This document shows, in pieces, positions 19,563 to 35,138 of a stretch of DNA of 64,000 nucleotides. The notes beneath the pieces were generated by a model, which was not told the origin of the DNA, made no database searches, and saw nothing but the letters and a program-made list of their open reading frames with translations. The stretch's first letter is position 1. Every line of letters starts with the position of its first letter. The stretch is from Sapria himalayana (taxonomy: Eukaryota > Streptophyta > Magnoliopsida > Malpighiales > Rafflesiaceae): the NCBI GenBank assembly GCA_029783825.1, contig JAREIK010003426.1:276985-340984 (forward strand), in the 5' to 3' direction. Both the position numbers and the translations under genes were made by a program.

Positions 19563-22500
19563 CTATATGTATATCTATCTAATTGCCTAACTATCTAACT
19601 ATCTAGCTATTTATGAAACTATCAAACAATCAATTAAATTATTAGTCTATTTGAATATCTGTCTATCTCTTTATCTATTTATATGTTTGTCTCTATTTAT
19701 CTATCTATATGTATATAGATCTATCTGTCTGTCTATCTATCTGTGTATCTATATATTTGTCTATTTGTCTATCTGTCTAGTAGTGTTTCTATCTATCTAT
19801 CTATATATGTGCCTATGTATCTAAATGTTTATGAGTTTATCATTCTATCTATCTATAATTCTATTTATATAACTATGTATCTACCTATTTGTCTATCTAT
19901 CTATCTGTCTGTCTGATCATCTATCAATCTTCTTATCTATTTATCAGTCTATCTAGTTTATCTATTTGTCTATCTATCTATCTATCTGTCTATATACATA
20001 TCTTCTTATCTTCTTATTTGTCTACGTATCATTCAATCAATCTATCTATATATCTATCAATCTATTTGTCGATCTGTGCATTTATATATCTATATTTCTA
20101 TCCTTCTCTCTATCTACCAATATACCTATCTAATTATATCTATCTGTCTACCTATCTATCTATCTTTTTGCATATCTATTTATCTATCTATTTATTTATT
20201 TTATCTATTTATCTATATGTATATCTATATATCTGTCTATCTGGCTATGTGTTAATGTGTCTATCTGGCTCTGTGTCAATGTGTCTATATGTATTTCTAA
20301 CTCTCTTTTTGATCTATATATCTATCATTCTATCTATCTATCATTCAGTCTACCTATCTATCATTCAGTCTATCTATCTATCATTCTATCTATCTATCTA
20401 CTTGTCTATATGTCTCTCTATATATCTATCAATAAATTAATCTGTGTATCTTTTTATATATCTATCTATCTGTCTATCTATCTATCTATATATCTATCTA
20501 TATGTCTATCTATCTTTCTATCTATCTATCTATTAATATATCTATATATCTATCTATCCATCGATCTATCAATTTTACTATTTATCAATCTATCTGATTT
20601 ATCTATCTAATTATCTATCTATATTTTTATCTATCTATCTATTTATTTATCTATCTATATGTCTATCAATCTATATGTCTATCAATCTATATGTCTATCA
20701 ATCTTTATGTCTATCTATTAATTAATATATCTTTCTGACTAACAATTTATTTATCTATATGTATATCTATCTATCTATACATCTAATTATTTCTAATATT
20801 TGTCTTTCTATCTATTTGTCAATCCGTATATCTTTTTATATCTATATATGTCTATTTGTTTATCTTTCTAAGGGTATATCAATCAGTCAATCAATCAATC
20901 GGTCTATTTGTTAAACAGTCAATCTATCTATAGTCTATCTATATATCTATTTAACTTTCTCTCCACCTATCTATTATTTATCTATCTGTGTATCTATCTA
21001 TAAGTATATCTTTCTATGTATCGATTTTTCTATCTATTTATATATTTATCATTCTATCTATCTATAAATCTATGTATCTATCATTTTATTTATTTGTGTA
21101 TCTATCTATCTATCTATCTATCTGTTCTTGCGTATATTTAGCTATCTATCTATAAGTCTAGTAGTTTATCAATCTATATGTCTATTTCTTTATCCATCCA
21201 TCTATCTATATGTCTATCTATCTATCTATCTATCTCTCTATCCATCTATCTATCTATCTATATGTCTATCTTTCTATCTATTTATCTATCTATATGTCTA
21301 TATATCTAACTATTTATATATCTATCTCTATATCTATCTATTTATCAATCTATCTAATCTATCTATTTTTCTATTTGTTTATCTTTTTATTTTCAATCTG
21401 TCAATCTATCTATTTGTCTCTCTCTATCTATCTCTCTATCTATTTGTCTAACTATCTTTTTTACAATCTATTTATCTATCTATATGACTATTTTTAATCT
21501 TTTTATCTATCTATATGTCTATTTCTCTAACTTTCTAACTCTCTATCTATCTAACAAACTATATGTCTATCTGTCTATATCTCTATTTATCTATATATCT
21601 ATCTGTCTATCTTTCTAAATCTCTATTTATTTATAATACTATTTGTCGAAATGTCTATCTGTTTATTTGTCTAAGTTTTTAATTATCTATTTTTCTATTT
21701 ATCTAAATGTATATCTATCTAAATATCTATATATCTAGATGTTTATCTATCTAAATGGTCTATGTGTCTATCTATATATTTTTCAATTTATTAATCTATT
21801 CATCTATCTATATATATTCTATATATCTGTCTAATTAAATAAATTTCTAACTGTCTATCTATCAAACATTGTATCTATATAACTATACAACAATATTTCT
21901 ATCTATTAGTCGATCTATCTATTAACCTATCAATCTTTCTATCTTCGATCTATGTATCAATCTATTCGTCTATCTATCTATCTATCTGTCTATCTGACTG
22001 TCTATAAATCTATCTGTCTATCTCTCTGTTTATCTATCTTTATGACTATCTTTTTATCTATCTATCTATTTAAATATCTGTCTATTTATCTTTCTATATA
22101 TTTACCATTCAATCTTTCTATATTTGTATCTATCTATCTATCTATCTATATATCTATCTATTTGTATATCTCTTTATCTGTATGTCTAACTATCCATCCA
22201 TTTATCTATCTATCTATATGTCTATCAATCTATTTATTATTTTGTCTATCTATTTACCTATCTATCTATTTATCTATTTATCAATCGATCTTTTGATCTA
22301 TCTATATAATTTTCTACTTGCCTATTTGTCTAAATTTTTATATTTCTAAGGATATATTTTTCGATCTATCTATCTATTTATTTATATATCTATCTATCTA
22401 TCTAACAATCTATTTATTTATTTCTATAACTATCTATCTATCTATTAGGCTTTTATGTATATATATCTATCAGGCTTTTATTTCTATATATCTTTCAGGC

Positions 22501-25500
22501 TTTTTTATATCAATCTATTTTCAAGCTATCAAACTGTCTATTTATTGATATCTCTATTTTCCTATCTATCTATTTATCTATGTATCTATCTATATATTTG
22601 TCTATCTATCTATTTTTTAATCTGATTATCTGTCTAAATTTTTATTTTTTTATATTTTATCTATCTATATGTTTTTTGTCAAACTTTCTAACTATCTATC
22701 TAACTATTTATCTATTAATCTCTCTATCTCTCAATTTGTCTATATGTCTATATATTTATAAGTCTATAAGTATATCTATCTTTCTGTCTATCTGTCTATT
22801 TTTCTAATTGTTTATTTGTTTATCAGTCTAAGTGGCTACCTATCTAAATGTCTATCTATCTAAATGTATATCTTACTATCTGTATATCTAAATGATCTAT
22901 TAATCTATCACTCTATTATATATGTCTATTTGTCTAATTAACTAACTTTATAACTATCTATATATTAATCTTTTTTTATGTATAACAATCTAACTATATT
23001 TCTTTATATAGGTATAATAGTCAATTTGCCTCTTTGTCTTTCTATATATCTATCTATCTATATATCTATCTATTTATCGATCTATCTATATGTTTATCTA
23101 TGTATATGATTATCTATCTATCTACCTATCTTTCTATCTATTTGTCTATCTATCTATACGTCTATCTACCACTTTATCTATCTATATTTATATATGTTTA
23201 TCTATCTATCTATCAATCAATATATCTATATATTTATCAATCTATCTTTCTATAAATATATCTATATATTTATTTTCTATCTATCTATCTTTATAAGTTT
23301 CTATATTTCTATCTTTCTATCTATTTATCTGTCCATTAATTTATTTGTCAATCTAATTATTTGTCTTTCTATATATCTATCTATATATCTAAATGTCTAT
23401 CTATCTATCTATCTATATCTATCTATCTATCTAGCTATTTGTCTAATTGTCTATTTGTCTAAGTGTCTATCAATCTATCAATCAATCTATCTATATATCT
23501 ATCACTAAATCTATCGGACTATCTATTAGTCTATTAGTCTTTTTATCATTCTGTCTATCTGTATATCTATTTATGTGTCTATATGTTTATCTATTAATCT
23601 ATTTATCTATCTATCTAAATAGTTGTCTATCTATCTATCTACCTATCTACCTATCTATTGGTCTATATGTCTATATTTCTATCTATCTATTCTTCAATCT
23701 ATCATTCTGCCTATCTATCTATCTATCTATCTTAATATCTATCTATTTATCTATTTATCTTTCTATTTGTCTATTATTTTATCAGTCTAAGTGTTTTTTT
23801 ATCTATCTATCAATATATCTATCTAACTATCTAAGTATCTATATGTTTATGTGTCGATATGTCTATCTCTCTATATTCTAATTTGTCTATTTATCTAGTT
23901 ATCTATTAGTCTATATATCTATCTATCTATATATCAATTTAACTGTAGATGTTTCCATATATCTATATATCTATCTATCTGTCAATATTTGTATTTGTCT
24001 AACTATCCATCTATCTTTCTATTTGATTATATGTCTATCTATTGATCAATCTATATGTGTAACTGTCTAAATGTCTATCATTCATTCTATTTATCTGTCT
24101 AACTATCTATTTGTCTATATATATATATATCTATCTATCAGTCAATTTGTCTATGTATCTATCTATATATCTAGCTATTTATCTATATATATGTTTATCT
24201 ATCAATCTGTTGATATGTCTTTTTATAAATGTTTCTATTTTTCTATCTATCTATATGTCTATTTATCTATATGTCTATCTATCTATCTATCTATAAACTA
24301 GTCTATCTAGCTATCATTCTAATTGATTATCGATCTACCTATATGTCTCTCTGTCTATCATTCTATTTATGTATCTATCTATCTATCTATCTATTTATTT
24401 ATCTATCTATCTCTCTATCTGTCATTTTTTATATCAGGATATCAATCAATCAATTAATCTATCTATCTATCTATATGTCTATCTATCTATCTATTAATTA
24501 GTCTATCAGTCTATCAGTCTATATGTCAATCTATTTATCTGTTTGTCCGTATGTCTTTCTATGTATCTATTTTTCTATCTATATATCTAGGTATTTATCT
24601 TTCTAACTAGCTTATTACCTTTATTTAAATTAATATATTAGTGAATCTATCTATACGTCTATCGATATATATATCTGTCTATCTACCTATCAATTATTGT
24701 AGCTATCAATCTTAGTTGTCTATCTATCTATCTGGCTATATGTCGATCATTTTATTTATCTATCTATCTATATAACTATCTATCTATCTTTGAATTATCT
24801 ATATATATCTATCTATCCTTCTATATGTCTATCTATATATTAATCTATCTATATTTCTATATATTTGTTTATCTGTTGATTTATCTATCTGCCTATTTGT
24901 CTATCTATTTATATGTCATTCTATATATCTTTTTATGTGTATATGAAGTTATTTATTTATCTGTATATCTTTCAATCTTTCGATATGTATGTATATATAT
25001 AAATATATATATCTATCTATTTATATGTCTATATATTTGTCGATCTCTCTCTATATCTATCTGTCTAATGATTTGACTATTTATCTATCTATTTCTATAT
25101 CTGTCTATTTTAAGATTTATCTATTTGTCTATCTACGTATCTATCTATCTATCTGTATATCTACCTATCTATCTATCTATCTGTATATCTGCCTATCTAT
25201 CTATATGTCAATCTATCAATTTATCTATTTCCCTATCTTTCTACCTATCTATCATTCTATATATCTTTTTCTCTCTAGTTGTCTATTAGTCTATCACTCT
25301 AACTATCTATCTATCAATCACTTAATCTATCTATCTATCTATCTATCTGTCTATGTATCTATATATATATATATATATATCTATATATCTCTGTCTGTTT
25401 GTCTATTTGTATATGTATCTACATATCTTTCTTTCTATCTATCTATATATCAATGTGTGTATTTATTTATTTATCTATCTATCTGTCTATTTATCTATCT

Positions 25501-28500
25501 TTATGATTATCTATTTTTATATCTATATGTATATCTTTATGTTTATTTATTTGTCTGTCTCTCTATCTATCTATCTATCTATCTATATTTCTATTTTTAT
25601 GTCTATTTATCTATCTTTTTGTCTATTTATCTGTCTATCTATTTCTGTATCTATTTGTCTATCTATCTATCTATATATTTGTCTATCTATAAGTTTATCT
25701 ATCTGTCTTTCTATCTCACTATCTATCTACATATCTGTTAATCTATATCTTTATATCTCTCTATATAGCTATATATATATATATATATATCTTTCTGTCT
25801 CTCTATCTATCTATATATTTGTATTTCTATTATTATGTCTATATATCTATCTGTTAGTGTCTATTCTTTCTCTCTTTCTATTTATCTAATTGTTTATCAA
25901 TCTAACTATGTATCTATAAATCTAACTATCTGCCTATTTGTCATTCTATCTATCTATGAATATATATATATATATATATATATCTATCTATCTATATATC
26001 TTTATATCTATCTATCTATCTATTTTACTATCTATCTATCTATCTATTTTACTATCTATCTATCTATTTCTATATCTATCTAATTATCTATATTATATTT
26101 ATATATCTTTCTATTTGTCTTTCTATCTATCTATCTATCTATCTATCTATTTAACTGTCTAACTATCTAACTATCTATATATTTATTTATCTATTTATCT
26201 ATTTATCTATATATCTATTTATATATTAATCTATTTATGTGTATATATGTCTATAAAACTATCTTTCTATGTGTCTATGTATCTATCTATCTATATGTAT
26301 ATATCTTTGTTTATTTATCTATCTATCTATCTATCTGTTATAAATTTATTATCTATCTATTTATCTATCTATTTGTCTATCTATTTATCTATCGATCTAT
26401 CATTTTGTCTATCTCTTTATCTGACTATCTATATAATTTTTTATATATCTATCTATCTATATATCTATCTATCTATTTGTCAATCTGTCTACCTATCTAT
26501 GTGTCTATCTATCTATCTATCTATATATATGTATGTTTGTCTATATATCTATCTATCAATCTTTCTTTCATTCTTTGTGTCTCTCTCTCTATCAATCTAT
26601 GTATCTATTTATCTACCTATTTATTTATCTATCCGTCTATTTTCATTCTATCTATATATCTATGTGTCTACCTATTAATCTATCAATCTGACTATCTATC
26701 AATCTGCTAATCTATCTATCTCTCTAAATCTATTTGTCTATCTGTGTAACTATATAACTATGTAACTATCTTACTATTATTCTTTCAATCAATTTCTCTA
26801 TATGTCTATCCATGTATTTATCTATCTATCTACCTTTATATATTTAGATCAATCTATTTCTATATCTATCTATCTATCTATATATTTACATATCTATTTA
26901 CCTATCTAACTATCTAAATGTAAATATATCTACGTGCCTATATGACTATATGTCTATATAACTATATATCTATCTATCTATTTGTCTATCTACTTATCTA
27001 TCTATTTGCTTATCCATCTAAGTATCTAAGTCTATATGTATATCTATCTATTTGTTAATCTGCCAATTTGCCTAATTATCTATGTATTTATCTATTTATC
27101 TATCTATCTATATATCTCACAATCATCAATATATATCTATATATATATATATATCTATCTATATATTTATATAAATGTCTATATATCTATATGTCTATCT
27201 ACTATGTATCTATGTGTCTATGTATGTATCAATCTATCTTTCTATCTATCTATCTGTCATCTATCTATATACTTATGTATATATCAATATATAAAACTTT
27301 CTATATAAATATACATACACACAAACACACACACACACACACACATATATATTTGTCTATATGCCTATATATATATATATATATCTATCTATATATTTTA
27401 TATTAATGTATCTATCTCTATCTATATATATGTCTATCTGTCTATCTCTCTTTCTATATATATATATATAAATATATATATATATTTATTTATTTATTTA
27501 TATATCTATCTAAATATAAACCTACCTAAATTTTTACCTATCTATATATTTGTGTATCAATCATTCTTGCTATTTGTCTATATGTCTATCTTTTTATCTT
27601 TCTATGTGTCTAATTATCTATCTATCTATCTGTATATATTTTATCCATCTGTCTTTCTATCTATTTGTTTATCTCTCTATCTTTCTTTCTATCTTTATAT
27701 CTTTCTTTCTATGTGTCTAAGTATCTATCTATCTGTATATCTTTTATCTATCTCTCTATCTATCTTTCTATTTGTCTATCTATCTATATATCTTTCTATT
27801 TGTCTATCTATCTTTATATCTTTCTATCTCTCCATCTGTCAATTTTAATATCTGTCAATCTGTCTATATATCTATCTATCTAAATGTTAATCTGTAAATT
27901 TATCAATCTACATATCTTTCTATCTATCTATTTTTCTATCTATCCATCTATCTATATATCTGTCTCTCTAGTTTTCTATTAGTCTATTACTATAACTATC
28001 TATATATCAATTTGACTATCTATCTATCTGTCTATCTATTTATCTGCCTATCTATCTAACTGTCTATTTGTCTATTTATCTATTTTTCTACTGGTTTATC
28101 TTTATAACTATCTATTTGTCTAACTACCTATTTCTTTAAATAAATATATGTCTATCTATCTATTTGTGTAACTATCTAACTACCTTTCAATCTAATTAAG
28201 TATCTGTCTGTGTATATCAATTTATTAGTCAACCAATCTATCAATCTATAAGTCTATTTGTCTATATGTCTATAATTCAACCTGACTATTAGTTATTAGT
28301 CTATAAATTTATCAGTCAGACTATCTATTTATCTATCTATCTATCTAAATTTCTAATAGTCAATGTATCATTCTATCTATTTGTTTATCATCTATCTGTC
28401 TATATGTGTACATGTTGATCTATCTATTAGACTTTCTATTTACCTATCTATTAATCTATATAAATATCTTTTGTATAAATTTCTATATGTGTATCAATCT

Positions 28501-30145
28501 ATCTATGTAACTATCTATTTGTCTATCTATATATCTATCTATCTATCTGTCTGTCTTTCTAACTATCTAATTGGCTTTCTACTTATTAGTGTATCTTTCA
28601 ATCTATATATCTATCCAACTATATATCAATTTATCTATCTCTATATCTATCTATCTATCTATCAGTCTATCTATCTATCTATTTGTCGGTCTATCTATTT
28701 GTTTGTCCATCTATCTTTCTATTTGTCTATATGTCTATCTAAATATGTGTCTACATATCTATCTATCTATCTATCTATATAGCTTTCTATTTGTCTATCT
28801 ATATATCAAACTATTTATCTAATAATTTATATGTCAATCTATCTATCAGTCTATCAGTCCATCTATTTATCTATCTATCTTTCTATCTATCAGTCTTTCT
28901 ATTTATATATCAGTTTATCTTTCTATTTTCTTATCTATCACTCTTTCTATCTCTTTATTTTTCTAACTATCTTTTTGTCTATCTATCAATCTACATATCT
29001 GTCAAACTATTCTTATGTTTGTCTATTTATCTTTGTATCTAATTATCAATTTATTTTTCAATGTGTCTATTTGTCTATTCGACTACATGTCTATGTATCT
29101 ATATCTGTCTATCTCTCTAGCTAATATCTATCTATCTATTTATCTCTATATCCATCTATCTAACTATTTGTATATCTACCTATAAGTATATATGTAAAAT
29201 TGGATATCTAACTATCTCCCTATATGTCAATTTAGATATTTGTCTATCTATCTATCTATCTTTTTATCTATCTATATATCTATCTACTAACTAACTATCT
29301 ATATATTTATCCATCAATATATATCTAGCTCTATCTATTTATCTTTTTATTTGTCTGTCTATCTATCTATGTATATATTTTTTTATTAATATATCTGTAT
29401 ATTTATCTATATATCTGTTTATGTATATGTATATTTATATATCTATCAATCTTTCTATCTGTCTATTTGTTATCTATCTATCAATCTATTTTTCATTCTG
29501 TCTATCTGTCTTATTGATTATGTGTCTATATGTATGTCTGACAATCTATATATATGTCTATTGATCTATATGTCCATTTATGTAAATGTCTATTTGTCTA
29601 TTTGTCCGTCTCTCTATCTTTCTATCTATCTATTTGTCTATCTATCTACCTTTTTATATGTCTATCGATCTATTTATTTATTTATTTATCTATCTACTAT
29701 ATATTTCTATCTATCTGTTTATTTGTTACATATCTATCAGTCTATCTATCTAAGTATCTTTCTATTTATCTATCTGTATATTAGTCAATCTATCTATATA
29801 TATATTTATCTATCTCTCTATAAGTCTATATGTATATTTGTGTATATGTCTATCTTTTTATCTATATATATGTCTATCTATCTATCTATATCTCTCTCTC
29901 TAGTTGTCTATTTGCTATCACTATATTATCTATCTATCAATTTGGCTATCTATCTATCTATCTATCTATATGTCTATCTGTGTGTGTGTGTGTGTATATA
30001 TATATTTATATCAATCAATTAATCAATATATATATATATATGCCTATATATCTATCTATTTATTTGTTTATTTATTTATCTGTCTATAGTTATATCTATC
30101 TATATATGTATTTTTCTTTCGTTCTATTTCTCTAAATAATTGCAT

Positions 30146-30193
<48 letters not shown>

Positions 30194-32119
30194 TATCTAT
30201 TTTACTATCTTTCTATATTTCTATATATATTTGTTTATATATATATCTATGTAACTATATTTCTATCTATCAGTCTTTTAGTCAAAATGTCTTTTTGTCT
30301 ATTTGTCTATTATTCTATTTGTTTATATGTCTATATGCTTATATGTCTATCTCTCTATAAGTCTATCAATCTATTAGTCTATCTGTCTATCTATTTAAAT
30401 AAATATTTCTATCTATCAATCTGTTAATATGACAATCTGTTTATCTATATCTTTGTCTATCAGATGATTTATCCATGTGTCTATCCATCTATCCATCTAT
30501 CTGTCTATCTAGTATGTGTAAATGTTTTTATGTCCATATCTATCTATATATCTATCTATCTTTTTATCTATCTATCTATATATCTATATTTATATATCTA
30601 TATATCTACCTATTTGTTTATATATCTATCTGTCTGTATGTCTATCTATATATTTCTCTATTTATCTATCTATTTGTATTTCTTTTATTATGTCTATTTA
30701 TTGTGTGTCTATCTCTCTATCTTTACATCTTTCAACTTGTCTATATGTCTATCTATGTATCAATCAATCAATCAATCAATTATTCTATCTATCTATCTAT
30801 CTATCTTTGAATTATATACCTAAATCTATCTATCTATATGTCTAAATCTCTATCTATTTATCTATCTTTCTCACTCTCTATTTGTCTAATTATCTATTTT
30901 TCTATATATATATATCTTTTTATTTATGTATCATTCTATTTTGTTATCTATCTTTCTTTCTAGCTATCTGTCTATATGTCTATCTATCTATCTATCTTTC
31001 TTTCTATGTGTCTAAGTATCTATGTATTTTTAATATATCTTTTTATCTATCTATCTCTCTATCTATCTATCTATCTATCTCTTTATATTTTTATCTATCT
31101 AACTATCTATCTATTTTTCTAATTATCTATCTTTCTCTATCTGTCTATCTATTAATTTGTGTATCTATCTTTCTGTCTATCTATCTATATATCTATATTT
31201 TGATATATCTATCTGTCAATTTGTAAATTTATCTATCTATTTATCTATTTGTCTATTTATCTACCTAATTATATATCTATCTCTTTTGTTTTCTATTAGT
31301 CTCTCACTCTAAATATCTATCTATCAATAAAGATATATATCAATTTGTCTATCTTTCTATCAATTTGTCTATACATCTATCTATATACCTATCTATCTAC
31401 CTCTCTATCAGTCTATCAGTATATTTGTCTAATTATTTTTCTCTCTATAATTATATATGTATATTTATTTATTTGTCTATCTATCTATTTCTCTAAATAA
31501 TTTTATGTCTATCTATCTCTTTTTGTAATTGTCTAACTATCTTTATATCTAAATAAGTAATTGTCTTTCTATATATGTCTATTAGTCATTTCATCTATCT
31601 ATTTATTTGTCGACCAGTCTATCAATCTATATGTTATTATGTCTATCTATCTATCTGCCTATAAATCTTCTAGTCTATTTGTCTATCTTTCTTTCAATCT
31701 ATCTATCTAAATATCTAATAATGTATGTATCATTCTATCTATTTCTCTATCATCTTTTTGTCTATCTGTCTACAATATCTCTCTATCTATTTGATTATTT
31801 TAATATTTACCTATCTATCTTTATGCCTATCTATCTCTCTGTCAATCTATATATTTGTCTATGTTTTTACCATTCTATTTATCTATTTTTCTAATTGTCT
31901 ATCTGTTTATTTGTCTATTTGTCTATCTATTTATATGTCTATCTTTCTATCAATCTATTTGTCTATTTGTATATGTGTCTATCTATCTATGTATCTATAT
32001 GTCTATCTATCTATTTGTTAATCTATCTATATTGCTATGTGTCCATCTATCTATTTTTTTTGTGATCTATCTATCTAACTATATGTCTATTTATATATCT
32101 ATCAATCAATCAATCTTTC

Positions 32120-32150
<31 letters not shown>

Positions 32151-32279
32151 CACTATGTCAATCTATATTTATGTTTATATGCTTTTTTGTCAATCTTTTT
32201 GTCTATATGTCTTTCTATTTATCTATCTATATATCTATCTAAATACCAAATTTTCTTTCTATCTATCTGTCAATCAATC

Positions 32280-33715
32280 TATTTGTATATCTACCTATTT
32301 GTTAATATATTTATATGTTTATCTAATCATTTTTCTATTTATCTCTCTATCAATATATGTGTATATCTGACTATCTGTATATCTATCAATATTCCTATTT
32401 GTCTATCTCTCTATCTACCTATCAAGTAATCAATCAATCTATTTATTTGTCTATATGACTATCTATCTAAATATCTATATGTTTATTTGTTTTTCTATCT
32501 ATCTGCCTATCTATCTATTTGTCAATCTAATTACTTGTCTATCTATCAATCTATCTATCTATTCATCTATTTATAAATTTATCTATCACTTTATTTGTTT
32601 ATCTATCTATTTATATGTCTAATTGTATAATTTTCTATATATATATATATGTGTCAATCTACATATTTTTCTATCAACCTATTTGTATATCTATCTATTT
32701 ACTATTTGACTATCAGTATATTTGCTATATATCAGTCTATTTATGCATTTCTAAATATATTATTCTATCTATCTATATCTTTTTATCTATATATCTGTCA
32801 TTCTATATATGTTTTAGTCTATTTGTCTATTTGTCTTTCTTTCTATCTATCTTTCTATGTGTCTATCAGTCTATATGTATATATATCTCTCTCTATTTTC
32901 CTATCTCTCTATCAATCTATCTTTCTATTTTCCTATTTATCTAACTATCTATATGTCTATTTGCTTATTGGTATATATGTCTATTTCTCTATCAATCTAT
33001 TTGTCTATGTACAACTATCTACGTGTCTATCTATGTATTTCTCTATGTGGCTATCCGTGTATTTGTCTATGTGTCTAAATGTTTATCTATCTGTTTGTCT
33101 ATCTATTTTTCTATCTTTTAATCAATCAATCTGTATATCTATCTTTTGGTGTATCAAACTAGTTCACTTTCTTTTTATAAGAATATTTATCTATTTAGAT
33201 GTCTATCTATCTACCTATTTGTTTATCTATATCTCTTTATATTAGTCTATCTATATATTTATATATCTATATGACTAAATCTCGATATTTCTATCTATTT
33301 GTCTATATGTCTATCTATCTTTCGGTTTATACATCTATCTGTCTATCTATATATCTATCTGTCTATCAATATCTATATCTATCTATATGTTTATCTATCA
33401 ATCTATCCAACAATCTATCTAACTACTTAGCTATCTATCTATTTGTCTATTTATCAATCTATCCATTTATCTATCTATCTACATATCTATCTATCTGTCT
33501 ATTAGTTTATCTATATATTTATAAATCTATATATCTATATATCTAACTCTCTTTAAATATATTTATCTATCTATCTCTCTATTTATCTATGTATGTGATA
33601 TCTAACACACACACACACACACACATATCTATTTAACTATATGATTATATAGATATCTTTCGATCTATTTATCTATTTCCTATCTATCTATCCATCTCTC
33701 TAGCTGCCTAGTTAT
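32280..33715. repeat. 1.43-kb tandem duplication in the TATC array, copy 1
   Basis: Matches 33716-35138 at an offset of 1430-1440 bp. Anchors are GTATATCTACCTAT (32285 and 33722), GTCAATCTACATATTTT versus TTCAATCTAGATATTTT (about 32652 and 34081), ATCTTTTGGTGTATCAAACT (33141 and 34576) and TATATGATTATATA (about 33636 and 35073). The non-TATC block TTTTTATAAGAATATTT is shared by both copies, so this is real duplication and not convergence of simple repeats. Confidence 0.85.
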
Positions 33716-35138
33716 CTATTTGTATATCTACCTATCTGTTAATATATTTATATGTTTATCTATCCATTTGTCCATTTATCTATCAATCTATGTATGTGTA
33801 TATCTGACTATCTATATATCTATCAATATGACTATTTGTCTTTCTCTATCTATCTATCTACTAATCAATCTACCTTTTTATCTGGCTATATGACTATCTA
33901 TTAATATATCTATATGTTATTTATTTTTTTATCTATTTGCCTATCTGCCTATCTATCTATTTGTAAATCTAATTACTTATCTATCTATCAATCTATTTAT
34001 CAATCTATTTATAAATCTAACTATCGGTTTATTTATTTATCTATCTATTTATATGTCTAATTGTCTGTCTATCTATATATGTTTCAATCTAGATATTTTC
34101 CTATCGACTTATTTGTTTATCTATCTATCTATTTATCTATATATTAGGATATTTATCTATTTCTAAATCTATTATTATATCTATCTATATATCTTTATAT
34201 CTATCTATCTTTCTTTCTATATATGTTTTAGTCTATCTATTTATTTGTCGTTCTTTCAATCTATCTTTCTGTGTGTCTATCTATCTATATGTATATTTAT
34301 ATATCTTTCTATTTTCTTACCTATCTATAAATCTATCTTTCGATTTTCCTATCTATCTAACAGTCTATCTATGTATTTGTCGGTATGTCTATTTGTCTAT
34401 CTATCTATATGTCTATTACTCTATCAATCTATCTGTCTATATGTACAACTGTCTATGTGTCTATGCATGTATCTGTCTATGTGTATATGAGTCTATGTGT
34501 CTGGTTCAAAATATCTATCTATTTATCTATTTGTCTATCTATTATCTATCTTTTAATCAATCAATCTATATATCTATCTTTTGGTGTATCAAACTATTTG
34601 ATATCTTTTTATAAGAATATTTGTCTATTTGGATGTCTATCTATTTGCCTATTTGTTTATCTATAGATTTATATATTAGTCTATCTAAATATTTATATAT
34701 CTATAAGTCTAAATCTTTATATTTCTATCAATTTGCCTATCTGTCTTTTGGTTTATCCATCCATCTATCTGTCTATATATATATATCTGTCTATCTATAT
34801 CTCTATCTATCTATATGTTTATCTGTCAATCTAACTATCTATCTATTTGTCTATTTATCAAGATATCCATTTATCTATCTATTTACATATCTATTTATCT
34901 GTCTATTAGTTTATCTATATATTTATAAATCTATATATCTAACTCTCTTTAAATCTATTTATTTATCTCTCTCTATTTATCTATCTATCTGACTATCTAA
35001 CTATCTGTCTATCTATTTATCTATATATTTGTCTATATATATATATATATCGCTCTCTCTCTCTCTCTATCACTATTTATCTATATGATTATATATTTAT
35101 CTATCAATCTATTTATCTATTTTCTATCTATCTATTTA
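33716..35138. repeat. 1.43-kb tandem duplication in the TATC array, copy 2
   Basis: This is the second copy of 32280-33715. It stops at or just before the CACTA end at 35139, so the duplication boundary and the transposon end nearly coincide. Confidence 0.85.

Larger units (their letters stand above)
19056..35138. repeat. degenerate TATC array, central block
   Basis: About 16 kb of plus-strand TATC units and variants. The first three bases (TTA) are the right target-site copy of the CACTA insertion. AT runs occur at about 19528-19560, 25358-25380, 25770-25790, 25956-25982 and 30152-30188. CA/TG runs occur at about 27310-27344, 29979-29993 and 33604-33625. Variant modules recur at kilobase spacing (see the duplication entries). 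All open frames are repeat-derived Tyr/Leu/Ser/Ile strings, and no gene is supported. Confidence 0.95.
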
